NCBI GenBank assembly: GCA_003165855.1
Contig: PMXH01000143.1
Location: forward strand, 11,684 to 25,815
Source of the DNA: Acidobacteriaceae bacterium
Lineage (GTDB): Bacteria > Acidobacteriota > Terriglobia > Terriglobales > Acidobacteriaceae
DNA: 14,132 nt
Direction: 5' to 3'
Below are positions 1-6,650 of this stretch, in pieces. Made by a program: the position numbers and the translations under genes. The notes beneath the pieces are model-generated. The model had not been told where the DNA came from. It saw only the letters and a program-made list of their open reading frames with translations, and ran no database searches. The stretch's first letter is position 1. Each line of letters opens with the position of its first letter.

Positions 1-893
1 TTGAGATTGTGGCTCTGGTCGACCATGTACGCGATATCGGCCGGTTTGCCGGTTTCCCACTCGAAATAGCGAATCTCTTGGAAAATCCGAAAGACTTGAT
101 AAGGATCGATGGAGCCGAGCGTCAAGTCGTCATCGGCATAACGGCGATCGTTAAAGTGAAAGCCTCCGAGCATGTCCTCGGACAACAGCCACGCAACAAT
201 TTGTTCGATATTCTGCGCTGCATAGTGATGTCCGGTGTCGACCAGGACCCGGGCTTGTGGGCCAGCGGCACGGCAGAGCAGCAGCGCCATGCCCCAATCG
301 GCGATATCGGTATGGTAGAAGGCGGGCTCAAATGGCTTGTATTCAATCAGAAGTCGCTGCCCGGGAGACAATGCGCTGTGCGATTCCCGCAACGCTTCTG
401 TGAACCACTGCTTACGTTGCCGGATATTCGCGGTTCCAGGATAGTTCGAGCCGTCCGCAAACCACATGGAAACATCCCGGCTGTGAAGGCGTCGCGCAAT
501 CTCAATGCTGTCCTTGGTATGTTGCAACGCACGCTGACGAATTGCAGGATCAGGATTGCCGAATGAGCCGTATTTATATTCCTGGTCCTGGAAGAGGTTA
601 GGATTGATCGAACCAGGCAGAACCCGGTAACGCTCGGCGAACTTCTTGATGTCGTCTACGCTGTTGACCCCTTCGGGGCAATCCCAGAGGACGTGCAAGG
701 CTACAGTCGGGCAGATGCCAGTGAGCAAGTAGACCTGGCCAGCGTCGCTGAACTTCTCCTCGGTTGTGGTGGCTGCGGCAGGTTGGATGAATTTTCCGAA
801 TCGTGTGCCGGTATTGGCGAAGCCCCAGGACGGCAGCTCGATGCGGAAAGATTCGAGCGCATCAAAAATCTTCTCACTCTTGTGTACGTCCAT
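1..893 (-). CDS. rhaI: L-rhamnose isomerase, Pseudomonas/rhizobial type, 3' end beyond the window
   Basis: The minus strand reads without a stop for 297 codons from the ATG at 893 to the left edge, so the C-terminus is missing. It is a TIM-barrel, metal-dependent aldose-ketose isomerase that would convert L-rhamnose to L-rhamnulose in the cytoplasm. The residues known as metal and catalytic ligands in the Pseudomonas stutzeri enzyme (E219, D254, H257, H281, D289, D291, D327, from memory) all appear here at a constant offset of 35: E184, D219, H222, H246, D254, D256 and D292. The surrounding motifs are LIEYKPFEP, VLVDTGHHYAAQN and GGFHFNDRRYADDD. The start is supported by AGAGAGG five bases upstream (899-905). 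No other rhamnose gene is visible; they may lie to the left. A relaxed-specificity sugar isomerase of the same family is possible, because these enzymes also act on rare sugars such as allose. Confidence 0.88.
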   Translation of the reverse strand, partial: MDVHKSEKIFDALESFRIELPSWGFANTGTRFGKFIQPAAATTTEEKFSDAGQVYLLTGICPTVALHVLWDCPEGVNSVDDIKKFAERYRVLPGSINPNLFQDQEYKYGSFGNPDPAIRQRALQHTKDSIEIARRLHSRDVSMWFADGSNYPGTANIRQRKQWFTEALRESHSALSPGQRLLIEYKPFEPAFYHTDIADWGMALLLCRAAGPQARVLVDTGHHYAAQNIEQIVAWLLSEDMLGGFHFNDRRYADDDLTLGSIDPYQVFRIFQEIRYFEWETGKPADIAYMVDQSHNL

Positions 894-1098
894 AGGGACC
901 TCTCTTCGGAATCGAAGGTTGCAATCCTTTCCGCACAAGGTCACGAATTTCTTTCCAGAATTTGCAGTTTCACATTGCAGAACGGACAGCATAACACTCC
1001 GAAGAACAAAGGGGCAGAGGCCGAGACATTCGGCCTTCACGCTGAACATTGCGCGATTGCAGTTGCAAAGTTCCACCCGTGGCGGCGACAATCGTTCC
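894..1098. other. Divergent intergenic region between the rhamnose isomerase and 143-aa protein genes
   Basis: These 205 bases separate two divergent genes and must hold both promoters. I see no convincing -35/-10 pair on either strand; a TATGCT on the minus strand (in the stretch around 990-1000) lacks a good -35. The only clear structure is the small inverted repeat at 1019-1035. No open frame here looks like a gene. Confidence 0.5.
1019..1035. repeat. Perfect 6-bp inverted repeat in the divergent promoter region
   Basis: GGCCGA and TCGGCC flank a five-base centre (GACAT). The repeat lies about 126 bases before the rhamnose isomerase start and 64 before the plus-strand start. It has the size of a dimeric regulator half-site pair or a small hairpin, but such short palindromes also arise by chance in GC-rich DNA. 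There is no T-run, so it is not a terminator. Confidence 0.3.
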
Positions 1099-1530
1099 AT
1101 GGCGAAAGGCTCTCAGCAAGATGCTGCCACTTCCGCGGCCCAAGCGACCGCCCGTGGTCCTTTCTTGCCGGGAGCCATGGTCGTCGTGACGCTGGGCAAT
1201 CCCCGGGACAAATTCTGGGGCGTGATTCTGGCGCTGGCTCCCGAAGGACTCAGCCTAAGTGGCGTCGAGCTGGCATCTTTTGAGGACTTTGTCGTGATTG
1301 TGAAAGATGGCGAATCGTTCAGTCCGGCGGTCGTCTTCTTCCCCATGCACCGGATCGAACGAGTCGAGCTCGATCTCCCGGACGGCAACCTGCCTTCCCT
1401 TTCGCAGCGCTTCTCTGCCAAGACCGGCCGCGAAGCCGCCGTGCTGCTGGCCTCTCACGATGTCAGCGGCTCCGGTCACCTGACCGGCTCGCTGCATTCC
1501 GGAGTCAATCCCATTGAGGACCCGGCATGA
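1099..1530 (+). CDS. Conserved-looking small protein of unknown function, coupled to pgsA
   Basis: A 143-aa soluble protein that I do not recognise as a named family. The first 20 residues are Ala/Gln/Ser-rich and probably disordered. Residues 25-56 (AMVVVTLGNPRDKFWGVIL onward) and 78-91 (VVFFPMHRIERVEL) read as a run of short beta strands with glycine turns, and 100-118 looks helical. The strand pattern and the MHRIERVEL ending recall Sm/Hfq-like barrels, but this is a weak visual resemblance. The ATG at 1099 was chosen because upstream in-frame sequence is low in protein character and the frame before it overlaps the divergent rhamnose isomerase gene; only a weak GGCGG lies upstream. The stop overlaps the next start as ATGA (1527-1530), so translation is probably coupled to the phosphatidyltransferase gene, suggesting a linked role at the membrane or in its regulation. 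Confidence 0.75.
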   Translation: MAKGSQQDAATSAAQATARGPFLPGAMVVVTLGNPRDKFWGVILALAPEGLSLSGVELASFEDFVVIVKDGESFSPAVVFFPMHRIERVELDLPDGNLPSLSQRFSAKTGREAAVLLASHDVSGSGHLTGSLHSGVNPIEDPA

Positions 1531-2126
1531 GACTGTCGCAAATCTTCACTGCGCCCAACCAACTCACGCTGCTGCGGATGGTCTTTGTCCCCTTTATCGT
1601 GATCGAACTTGTCGAAGGCCGCTATTTCTGGGCGCTCATCCTCTTCGTGATTGCCGGCTTCAGCGACGGCCTGGATGGCCTGTTGGCCCGCAAGTTGCAC
1701 CAGCAGACTGTACTCGGCCAATATCTCGATCCCATTGCCGACAAGCTTTTGTTGAGCACGATGTTTCTCGTGCTCTCCATCCTGCACAAGATCCCATGGA
1801 AGTTCACGGTGCTGGTCTTCAGTCGCGATATTTCCATCCTGGCAGCCAGTGCGGTGCTGTTTGCCATCGCGGGCCTGCGCAATTTCCGCCCCAGCATTTT
1901 CGGCAAGGCAAACACTTTTTCCCAGATCGCCGCCGTCTTCTTTGTGATGCTGCTTTCCATACGCCCGACGCGCTGGGTCTGGATTACTCGTACCGTCTTC
2001 TTGCGCGCCACCTTCGCCTTCACCATCATCTCGGCGCTGCATTATGTGTTTCTCGTGCAACTCCGCCTGCGGTCGCACGCCCATGCGCTGCCTCCGCATT
2101 CTCCGCCCAACCTCCCCGCCAGTTGA
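1527..2126 (+). CDS. pgsA: CDP-diacylglycerol--glycerol-3-phosphate 3-phosphatidyltransferase-like membrane enzyme
   Basis: A 199-aa integral membrane enzyme of the CDP-alcohol phosphatidyltransferase family. It carries the complete signature D47-x2-D50-G51-x2-A54-R55-x8-G64-x3-D68-x3-D72, which binds two metals and the CDP group. The N-terminal phrase APNQLTLLRM is typical of PgsA, which makes phosphatidylglycerol phosphate from CDP-diacylglycerol and glycerol-3-phosphate as the committed step to acidic phospholipids. Hydrophobic stretches near 17-28, 34-46, 74-86, 98-114, 130-145 and 158-176 fit about six membrane spans. The last 20 residues are a Pro/His-rich tail. The start overlaps the stop of the preceding gene (ATGA), so the two are probably one transcript. 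The donor class is certain; the acceptor alcohol is inferred from overall resemblance, since a second, different family member occurs at 13128-13769. Confidence 0.88.
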   Translation: MRLSQIFTAPNQLTLLRMVFVPFIVIELVEGRYFWALILFVIAGFSDGLDGLLARKLHQQTVLGQYLDPIADKLLLSTMFLVLSILHKIPWKFTVLVFSRDISILAASAVLFAIAGLRNFRPSIFGKANTFSQIAAVFFVMLLSIRPTRWVWITRTVFLRATFAFTIISALHYVFLVQLRLRSHAHALPPHSPPNLPAS

Positions 2127-2185
2127 CCCTCTTTCTGGCGTACCCCTAGAATTGGTGGTTCATTTCTCGGCGCAGCAATCACCTT

Positions 2186-3670
2186 ATGGCCTTACGCCTT
2201 TACAACACCATGTCCTCGCAGGTCGAGGAATTCCATCCACTCCGCGATCGCGAAGTCCGCATGTATGCTTGTGGCCCCACGGTTTATGACTACGGACACA
2301 TCGGCAATTTCCGAACCTTCATTGCCGTTGACCTGCTGCAGCGATTCTTGCGCCAGTCCGGCTACAAGGTCCACTACGTCATGAACATCACCGACCTTGA
2401 CGACAAGATCATCCGCAATGCGGCACGCGACAACGTCAGCGTTCAGCAGTACACCGCGAAGTACGAGAAGGCTTTTCTCGAAGACGCCGCCATGATCGGC
2501 ATCGAGCAACCCAAACTGGTGCGCGCCACCGAGCACATTGCGCAGATGGCGGATTTTGTAGCCAAGCTTGTCGAAAAGGGAATCGCTTACCGTACGGACG
2601 ATGGTTCGTATTACTTCCGCATTGCAAAGTTCCCACGATACGGAAAGCTTTCGAAAAAAGACTTCAGTGGGATGCTCGACGGAGCCCGCGTCGACGTGGA
2701 CGAATATGACAAGGACAGCGCGCGCGACTTTGCGCTGTGGAAGGCGCCTAAGCCGGGTGAGGCCTCGTGGGACACCTCGATTGGGCCGGGACGCCCCGGC
2801 TGGCACCTGGAGTGCTCCGTCATGTCGATGCAGGAACTCGGCGAAAGCTTTGACCTGCACGCGGGCGGAGAAGATCTCGTTTTCCCACATCACGAAAACG
2901 AAATCGCGCAATCAGAGTCGCTTACAGGAAAAACATTCGCGCGTTTCTGGTTTCACGTGCGCTTCCTGCTGGTCGAGGGCGAGAAGATGTCGAAGAGCCT
3001 GGGCAACTTCTACACCCTGCGCGATCTGGTACTGAAAGGACACAAACCCTCCTCAATCCGGTATCTGCTCACGTCGGTTCCCTACCGCAATCAGCTCAAC
3101 TTCACTTTCGACGGACTCAAGCAAGCCGCGGTCTCGGTCGAACGTCTGCGCGGTTTTCGCCAGCGTTTAACCGCGGGGAGTTTGCCGTCGGGGTCCAATC
3201 CGGAAATGCGATCGCTCGCCAGTGAGACCGTTGACCGCATGCGAGGAGCACTCGACGATGATCTCAACACCGCTCAGGCGCAGGCCGCCATCTTCGAGAT
3301 GGTGCGCAGCGCAAATTCCGCGATTGACGCGGGTGGCCTAAAAGCCGACGATGTTCCTCCGCTGCTTGCCGCACTGGAGAAGTTTGACGAGATCTTCGCC
3401 GTACTCAAGGATGACGACGGTCCCAAGATCAAACAGGTCTTCGATTGGGCGCCCACCGAAGGCCGCGACCAAGACATCAGTGCTGGACTTCGGGAAGCCG
3501 TGCAGTCTGGTCAACTGTCTGACGCCGGCATCGAGAAGAAAATCGCCGAGATGCAGGCTGCCCGTGGCGCGCGCGATTTCAAAGCTTCAGACACCCTGCG
3601 TGCGGAGCTCACCGCCGCTGGCATTCTCATCGAGAACACGAAGGACGGCGTGCGTTGGAGAAGAAAGTGA
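2186..3670 (+). CDS. cysS: Cysteine--tRNA ligase
   Basis: A 494-aa class I aminoacyl-tRNA synthetase that charges tRNA(Cys) with cysteine in the cytoplasm. Full family length with all hallmarks: the HIGH-type motif HIGN at 38-41 inside CGPTVYDYGHIGN, the KMSKS loop at 268-272 (EKMSKSLGN), and the zinc ligands C29, C210, H235 and E239, at the same spacing as E. coli C28, C209, H234 and E238. The C-terminal part holds the DALR anticodon-binding region (about 345-410) and the usual tail (RGARDFKASDTLRAEL). The start is fixed by the conserved opening MALRLYNTMS; no Shine-Dalgarno sequence precedes it. It lies 59 bases after pgsA on the same strand and could be read from the same transcript or from its own promoter in the gap; I see no clear promoter there. 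Confidence 0.98.
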   Translation: MALRLYNTMSSQVEEFHPLRDREVRMYACGPTVYDYGHIGNFRTFIAVDLLQRFLRQSGYKVHYVMNITDLDDKIIRNAARDNVSVQQYTAKYEKAFLEDAAMIGIEQPKLVRATEHIAQMADFVAKLVEKGIAYRTDDGSYYFRIAKFPRYGKLSKKDFSGMLDGARVDVDEYDKDSARDFALWKAPKPGEASWDTSIGPGRPGWHLECSVMSMQELGESFDLHAGGEDLVFPHHENEIAQSESLTGKTFARFWFHVRFLLVEGEKMSKSLGNFYTLRDLVLKGHKPSSIRYLLTSVPYRNQLNFTFDGLKQAAVSVERLRGFRQRLTAGSLPSGSNPEMRSLASETVDRMRGALDDDLNTAQAQAAIFEMVRSANSAIDAGGLKADDVPPLLAALEKFDEIFAVLKDDDGPKIKQVFDWAPTEGRDQDISAGLREAVQSGQLSDAGIEKKIAEMQAARGARDFKASDTLRAELTAAGILIENTKDGVRWRRK

Positions 3671-3681
3671 AAGAACATTTT

Positions 3682-3791
3682 GTAATTGGGTAATTTTGTA
3701 ATTTAGTAATTTGTGAACCGAACCGATCGCTTGGCAGGCGTAGTTTGAAGCAGAGGTTGTTAAATTACCAATTACGAAATTGCCAAATTAC
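3682..3791. repeat. Two facing arrays of AT-rich octamers, about 47 bases apart
   Basis: The left array (3682-3713) is four adjacent octamers: GTAATTGG, GTAATTTT, GTAATTTA and GTAATTTG. The right array (3761-3791) is four units in the opposite direction: TAAATTAC, CAATTAC, GAAATTGC and CAAATTAC. The 47-base centre (3714-3760) has ordinary GC content and no similarity between its ends. Together the arms could fold into a long imperfect hairpin of about 30 base pairs. The AT-rich arms contrast sharply with the GC-rich neighbourhood. The right array ends 8 bases before the FmdE-family start codon and leaves no room for a Shine-Dalgarno sequence. It may be a dispersed genomic repeat, an operator array, or an mRNA structure; the sequence alone does not decide. 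Confidence 0.8.
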
Positions 3792-3799
3792 AAATTTTC

Positions 3800-4387
3800 A
3801 TGAAGTCTCTCGACGAATATCTCCACGATGCCGAGCAAGCCCACGGACATCTCTGCGCCGGACAGGTTCTCGGTGTGCGGCTAGCAATGCTTGGCTTGGT
3901 TAAACTTGGCATCGAAGACCCACGCGGCAATAAGGAAGACCGCAAGCGGCTCGTCACCTTCGTCGAAATCGATCGCTGCGCCACCGACGCCGTTGCCGTG
4001 GTCACTGGTTGCCGCCTGGGCAAGCGCGCCCTGAAGTTTCGTGACTGGGGAAAAGTTGCGGCCACGTTTGTGGACGTAAGCACCGGCAAGGCGATCCGCA
4101 TCGCGGCCAAAGAATCTTCGAAGGCGCTCGCCCGTCAAATGCATCCCGAGATCGCCGATAAGAACCAGCAGCAGATGCTGGCCTATCGCGAAATCACCGA
4201 TGACGATCTGTTCACCACTCAGTGGGTAAAGGTCGATCTGCCGCCCGAGGAATTTCCTGGATACAAAGGTGAGCGAGTGGTCTGTCAAGCGTGCGGCGAA
4301 GGCATCAACTTCCGCAGAGAAATCCGCACCGAAGAGAAGGTACTTTGCCGCGCCTGCGCCGGGGAGCGGTACTACGAGCCAATCTAA
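3800..4387 (+). CDS. FmdE-family protein with C-terminal zinc ribbon
   Basis: A 195-aa cytoplasmic protein. Residues 8-110 match the FmdE domain, first named for subunit E of molybdenum formylmethanofuran dehydrogenase: [15 protein letters not shown] (15-29), then [17 protein letters not shown] (58-74) and [14 protein letters not shown] (79-92). The candidate metal-site residues H15/H17, C19, C60 and C71 are kept. Residues 160-188 form a four-cysteine zinc ribbon, C162-x2-C165 and C183-x2-C186. There is no methanofuran or molybdopterin gene nearby, so a role in methanogenesis-type chemistry is not implied; many bacteria carry such stand-alone proteins with unknown function. The start follows the conserved N-terminal region, although it has no Shine-Dalgarno site and is abutted by the octamer repeat. 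The stop overlaps the gatA stop on the other strand (4384-4387). Confidence 0.85.
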   Translation: MKSLDEYLHDAEQAHGHLCAGQVLGVRLAMLGLVKLGIEDPRGNKEDRKRLVTFVEIDRCATDAVAVVTGCRLGKRALKFRDWGKVAATFVDVSTGKAIRIAAKESSKALARQMHPEIADKNQQQMLAYREITDDDLFTTQWVKVDLPPEEFPGYKGERVVCQACGEGINFRREIRTEEKVLCRACAGERYYEPI

Positions 4388-5811
4388 GCCGCCTGCTCGT
4401 ACGCATGTGCCAGCCGCAGAATTGTCGCTTCGTCAAAATGCTTCCCAAGAATCTGCAAACCAATCGGAAGTTTTTCTTTCGTCTCTCCGCAAGGCACCGA
4501 TATCCCCGGAATCCCCGCCAAATCTGCCGTGACCGTGTAGATATCCGCCAGGTACATGGCCAGCGGATCGTTCGATTTCTCTCCTAATTTAAACGCCGCC
4601 GTCGGACTCGTCGGCGTAACGATCGCATCCACCTTGCCGAACGCCTCCTCGAAATCTCGCGTCAACAACGTACGCACCTTCTGCGCCTTTAGGTAATACG
4701 CATCGTAATAGCCCGCGCTCAGCGCATAGGTGCCGAGCATAATGCGGCGTTTCACCTCGGCGCCGAAACCTTCATCACGGCTGCGCCGATACATCTCGGA
4801 GAGCGACTTCACTCCCGGCGCGCGATAGCTGTACCGCACTCCGTCGTAACGGGCCAGGTTCGAAGACGCTTCCGCAGTTGCGATCAAGTAATAAGTCGGA
4901 ATCGCATACGGCGTGTGCGGCAACGAAACCGGCACAACTTCGCAGCCCAGACTTTTCAACTTGTCGATGGCTGACTCCACTGCATGGCGAACTTCATCGT
5001 CGAGACCCTCGCCGAAATATTCTTTCGCCACGCCCAGCCTCAGCCCGCGCACGGGCTTGTCCAGCTCGGCAACGTAGTCCGGCACCGGCAAATCGGCCGA
5101 CGTTGAATCCATCGGATCGCGCCCTGCAATCGTACGCAGCACAATCGCGGCGTCCTTCACCGTCCTGGCCAATGGTCCGATGTGATCGAGCGATGATGCA
5201 AACGCAATCAGGCCGTAACGCGAGACGCGTCCATACGTCGGCATCAAACCCACCACGCCGCAGAACGATGCCGGCTGCCGGATCGATCCTCCCGTGTCTG
5301 AACCGAGCGCGACCACAGCCATGTCCGCAGCCACGGCCGCTGCTGAACCGCCTGAACTTCCTCCCGGCACGCGGCTCAAGTCGCGCGGATTGTGCACAGG
5401 ATGAAACGCCGAGTTCTCGTTCGAAGAGCCCATGGCGAACTCGTCGCAGTTCGTCTTGCCCAGCACCACCGCGCCCGCCGCTTCCATGCGTGCCACCGCC
5501 GTGCAATCATAAGGAGGAATGTAGTGGCTCAAAATCTTTGACCCCGCCGTGGTGCGCACTCCGCGCGTCGACATCACATCCTTAATCGCGACCGGCACGC
5601 CCGCCAACGGCGGCAACGGCTTGCCCTCGGCAGCCATGTGGTCGATGCGATCCGCCTGCTCCAGCGCCCGCTCTTTGCAGAGCGTGAGGAATGCACCGAT
5701 CTCTCCATCTTCTTTCTGTATGCGCGCGTAGTGCGCCTCGGCGAGCGCGAGCGCGGTCGTCTTGCGCTCCTGCACGCCGGAGCGCGCGGCGTCGATGGTG
5801 AGTGAAGTCAT
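4384..5811 (-). CDS. gatA: Asp-tRNA(Asn)/Glu-tRNA(Gln) amidotransferase subunit A
   Basis: The amidase subunit of GatCAB, which releases ammonia from glutamine or asparagine and passes it to GatB to correct misacylated Glu-tRNA(Gln) and Asp-tRNA(Asn). 475 aa from the chosen ATG, normal for the family. The Ser-cisSer-Lys triad is complete: K77 (VAIKDVM), S152 in [11 protein letters not shown] and S176 in [12 protein letters not shown]; the spacings of 75 and 24 residues equal those of the Staphylococcus aureus enzyme (K79, S154, S178). The start is uncertain: ATG at 5811 (MTSLTIDAA) and ATG at 5817 (MDMTSL) are both plausible, while a GTG at 5862 would extend translation into repeat sequence. 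None has a strong Shine-Dalgarno site. It lies 69 bases after gatC, separated by a heptamer repeat. gatB is not in the window. Confidence 0.96.
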   Translation of the reverse strand: MTSLTIDAARSGVQERKTTALALAEAHYARIQKEDGEIGAFLTLCKERALEQADRIDHMAAEGKPLPPLAGVPVAIKDVMSTRGVRTTAGSKILSHYIPPYDCTAVARMEAAGAVVLGKTNCDEFAMGSSNENSAFHPVHNPRDLSRVPGGSSGGSAAAVAADMAVVALGSDTGGSIRQPASFCGVVGLMPTYGRVSRYGLIAFASSLDHIGPLARTVKDAAIVLRTIAGRDPMDSTSADLPVPDYVAELDKPVRGLRLGVAKEYFGEGLDDEVRHAVESAIDKLKSLGCEVVPVSLPHTPYAIPTYYLIATAEASSNLARYDGVRYSYRAPGVKSLSEMYRRSRDEGFGAEVKRRIMLGTYALSAGYYDAYYLKAQKVRTLLTRDFEEAFGKVDAIVTPTSPTAAFKLGEKSNDPLAMYLADIYTVTADLAGIPGISVPCGETKEKLPIGLQILGKHFDEATILRLAHAYEQAA

Positions 5812-5853
5812 ATCCATGGAAAACTTGAAGTGGCGAGTCACCCTGCGTCGCAA

Positions 5854-5881
5854 GCTGACCACTGGACACTGGCCGCTGACC
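5854..5881. repeat. Tandem heptamer repeat between gatC and gatA
   Basis: Four adjacent 7-base units on the plus strand: GCTGACC, ACTGGAC, ACTGGCC and GCTGACC (consensus RCTGRMC; GKYCAGY in the direction of transcription). The array begins exactly at the last base of the gatC stop codon and occupies nearly half of the 69-base spacer before gatA. It resembles the short tandemly repeated heptamers described in cyanobacterial genomes in form, not necessarily in origin. A function in mRNA processing or in setting the gatC/gatA ratio is speculation. Confidence 0.7.
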
Positions 5882-6219
5882 TATCTCTCAATCACCTTCG
5901 GCACTCGGAAGAACGTCCCATCCGCGTCCGGAGCATTTTCCAGCGCCGATTCCTGGGACAACGACTTCCGCAATCCCTCTGGCACATCTTCGCGGCTGGC
6001 GTAGGCGAATCGTTCGCTGCCCTGTTTCGATTCGTCGACACCGTGGCGGTCCGACACCTGCGCCATCGGCTCGACGTTCGCCGTATCCAGTTCCTCGAGC
6101 CTCTCGATGTAATCGAGAATCGAATTCAGATCCCGCAGCATGCCGCCGCGCTCTTCCCCGGAAAGCTCCAGGTTGGCCAAATCGGCAACATATGCGACAT
6201 CTTTCTCTGTAACTTTCAT
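5881..6219 (-). CDS. gatC: Asp-tRNA(Asn)/Glu-tRNA(Gln) amidotransferase subunit C
   Basis: A 112-aa small subunit of GatCAB that wraps around the GatA-GatB interface and stabilises the complex. The opening MKVTEKDVAYVADLANLELS and the following LNSILDYIERLEELDTANVEPMAQ are classic GatC signatures, and the C-terminal FFRVPKVIER is the usual ending. It is about 10-15 residues longer than many homologues, with the extra length in a Ser/Glu-rich middle (about 58-85). The ATG at 6219 is the only sensible start; the upstream GTGAG is a weak ribosome site. It lies 49 bases after the DUF721 gene and directly ahead of gatA, consistent with one transcript. Confidence 0.95.
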   Translation of the reverse strand: MKVTEKDVAYVADLANLELSGEERGGMLRDLNSILDYIERLEELDTANVEPMAQVSDRHGVDESKQGSERFAYASREDVPEGLRKSLSQESALENAPDADGTFFRVPKVIER

Positions 6220-6268
6220 TTTCTATGACTCACTGTGCTGGAAAACAGCAGCGGAAGGAATGGACTGT

Positions 6269-6550
6269 TCAACCTTGCCGAATCACAAACTCAATCCTGT
6301 CCACTTTTTGTCCAGCGTAACGATTTATCGTGGCGAGATAACGCGGGGCCACGCTCTGCATCTCGCGCCTCCACCCGGCATCGGGAACCTCTACGCGCAG
6401 CACGTTGCCGATAAATTCCAAAGCCCGCGTGCGCTCGGCCACTAGCGATCCGCAAACCAGGGGCCACGCAAGCAGGGGGGCTTCATCCTGCGGCACGCGC
6501 CGCAGTGAACCCAGCACAATCTTTTCCAGTCCCGCACCTGCCTGCTCCAT
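6269..6550 (-). CDS. DUF721 / DciA-like protein, short form
   Basis: A 93-aa basic protein of the DUF721 family, whose studied members (DciA) load the replicative helicase DnaB. Residues 30-93 contain the recognisable core: LVAERTRALEFIGNVLRVEV, then AGWRREMQ, then YLATINRYAGQKVDRIEFVI. It is only the conserved domain, without the long extra region present in many DciA proteins. The start at 6550 is decided by a clear AAGAGGAG ribosome site four bases upstream; the frame stays open further upstream to 6724, but that stretch overlaps the cca end and is not protein-like. It lies between cca and gatC on the same strand. The helicase-loading role is transferred from the family and not shown by context. 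Confidence 0.8.
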   Translation of the reverse strand: MEQAGAGLEKIVLGSLRRVPQDEAPLLAWPLVCGSLVAERTRALEFIGNVLRVEVPDAGWRREMQSVAPRYLATINRYAGQKVDRIEFVIRQG

Positions 6551-6554
6551 GCAA

Positions 6555-6562
6555 CTCCTCTT
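6555..6562 (-). promoter_or_regulatory. Ribosome binding site deciding the DUF721 start
   Basis: AAGAGGAG on the minus strand, four bases before the ATG at 6550. It is one of the strongest Shine-Dalgarno matches in the window and argues for the 93-aa form rather than the longer open frame that begins inside cca. Confidence 0.7.
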
Positions 6563-6650
6563 AGGACTAGTCTGGCGCACTCGCGCGACCACCAGAGGTT
6601 TCGATTCTAGCACCACAGTAGCGCTTCCGCGGGCGTTCAGCAGGGCGCCG

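Noticed and set aside
766..1098. 111-codon N-terminal extension of the 143-aa protein
   Set aside because: It overlaps the divergent rhamnose isomerase start region and shows Ser/Arg-rich, unstructured composition without a ribosome site; the ATG at 1099 is a better start.
2192..2911. Minus-strand open frame of 239 codons inside cysS
   Set aside because: It lies wholly opposite cysS, has no ribosome site and shows no protein family features; it is a by-product of codon bias on the other strand.
3682..3791. Octamer arrays as a CRISPR or as a terminator for cysS
   Set aside because: Units are only 8 bases with no spacers and no cas genes. The hairpin arms are AT-only with a 47-base loop, unlike a compact GC stem followed by a T-run.
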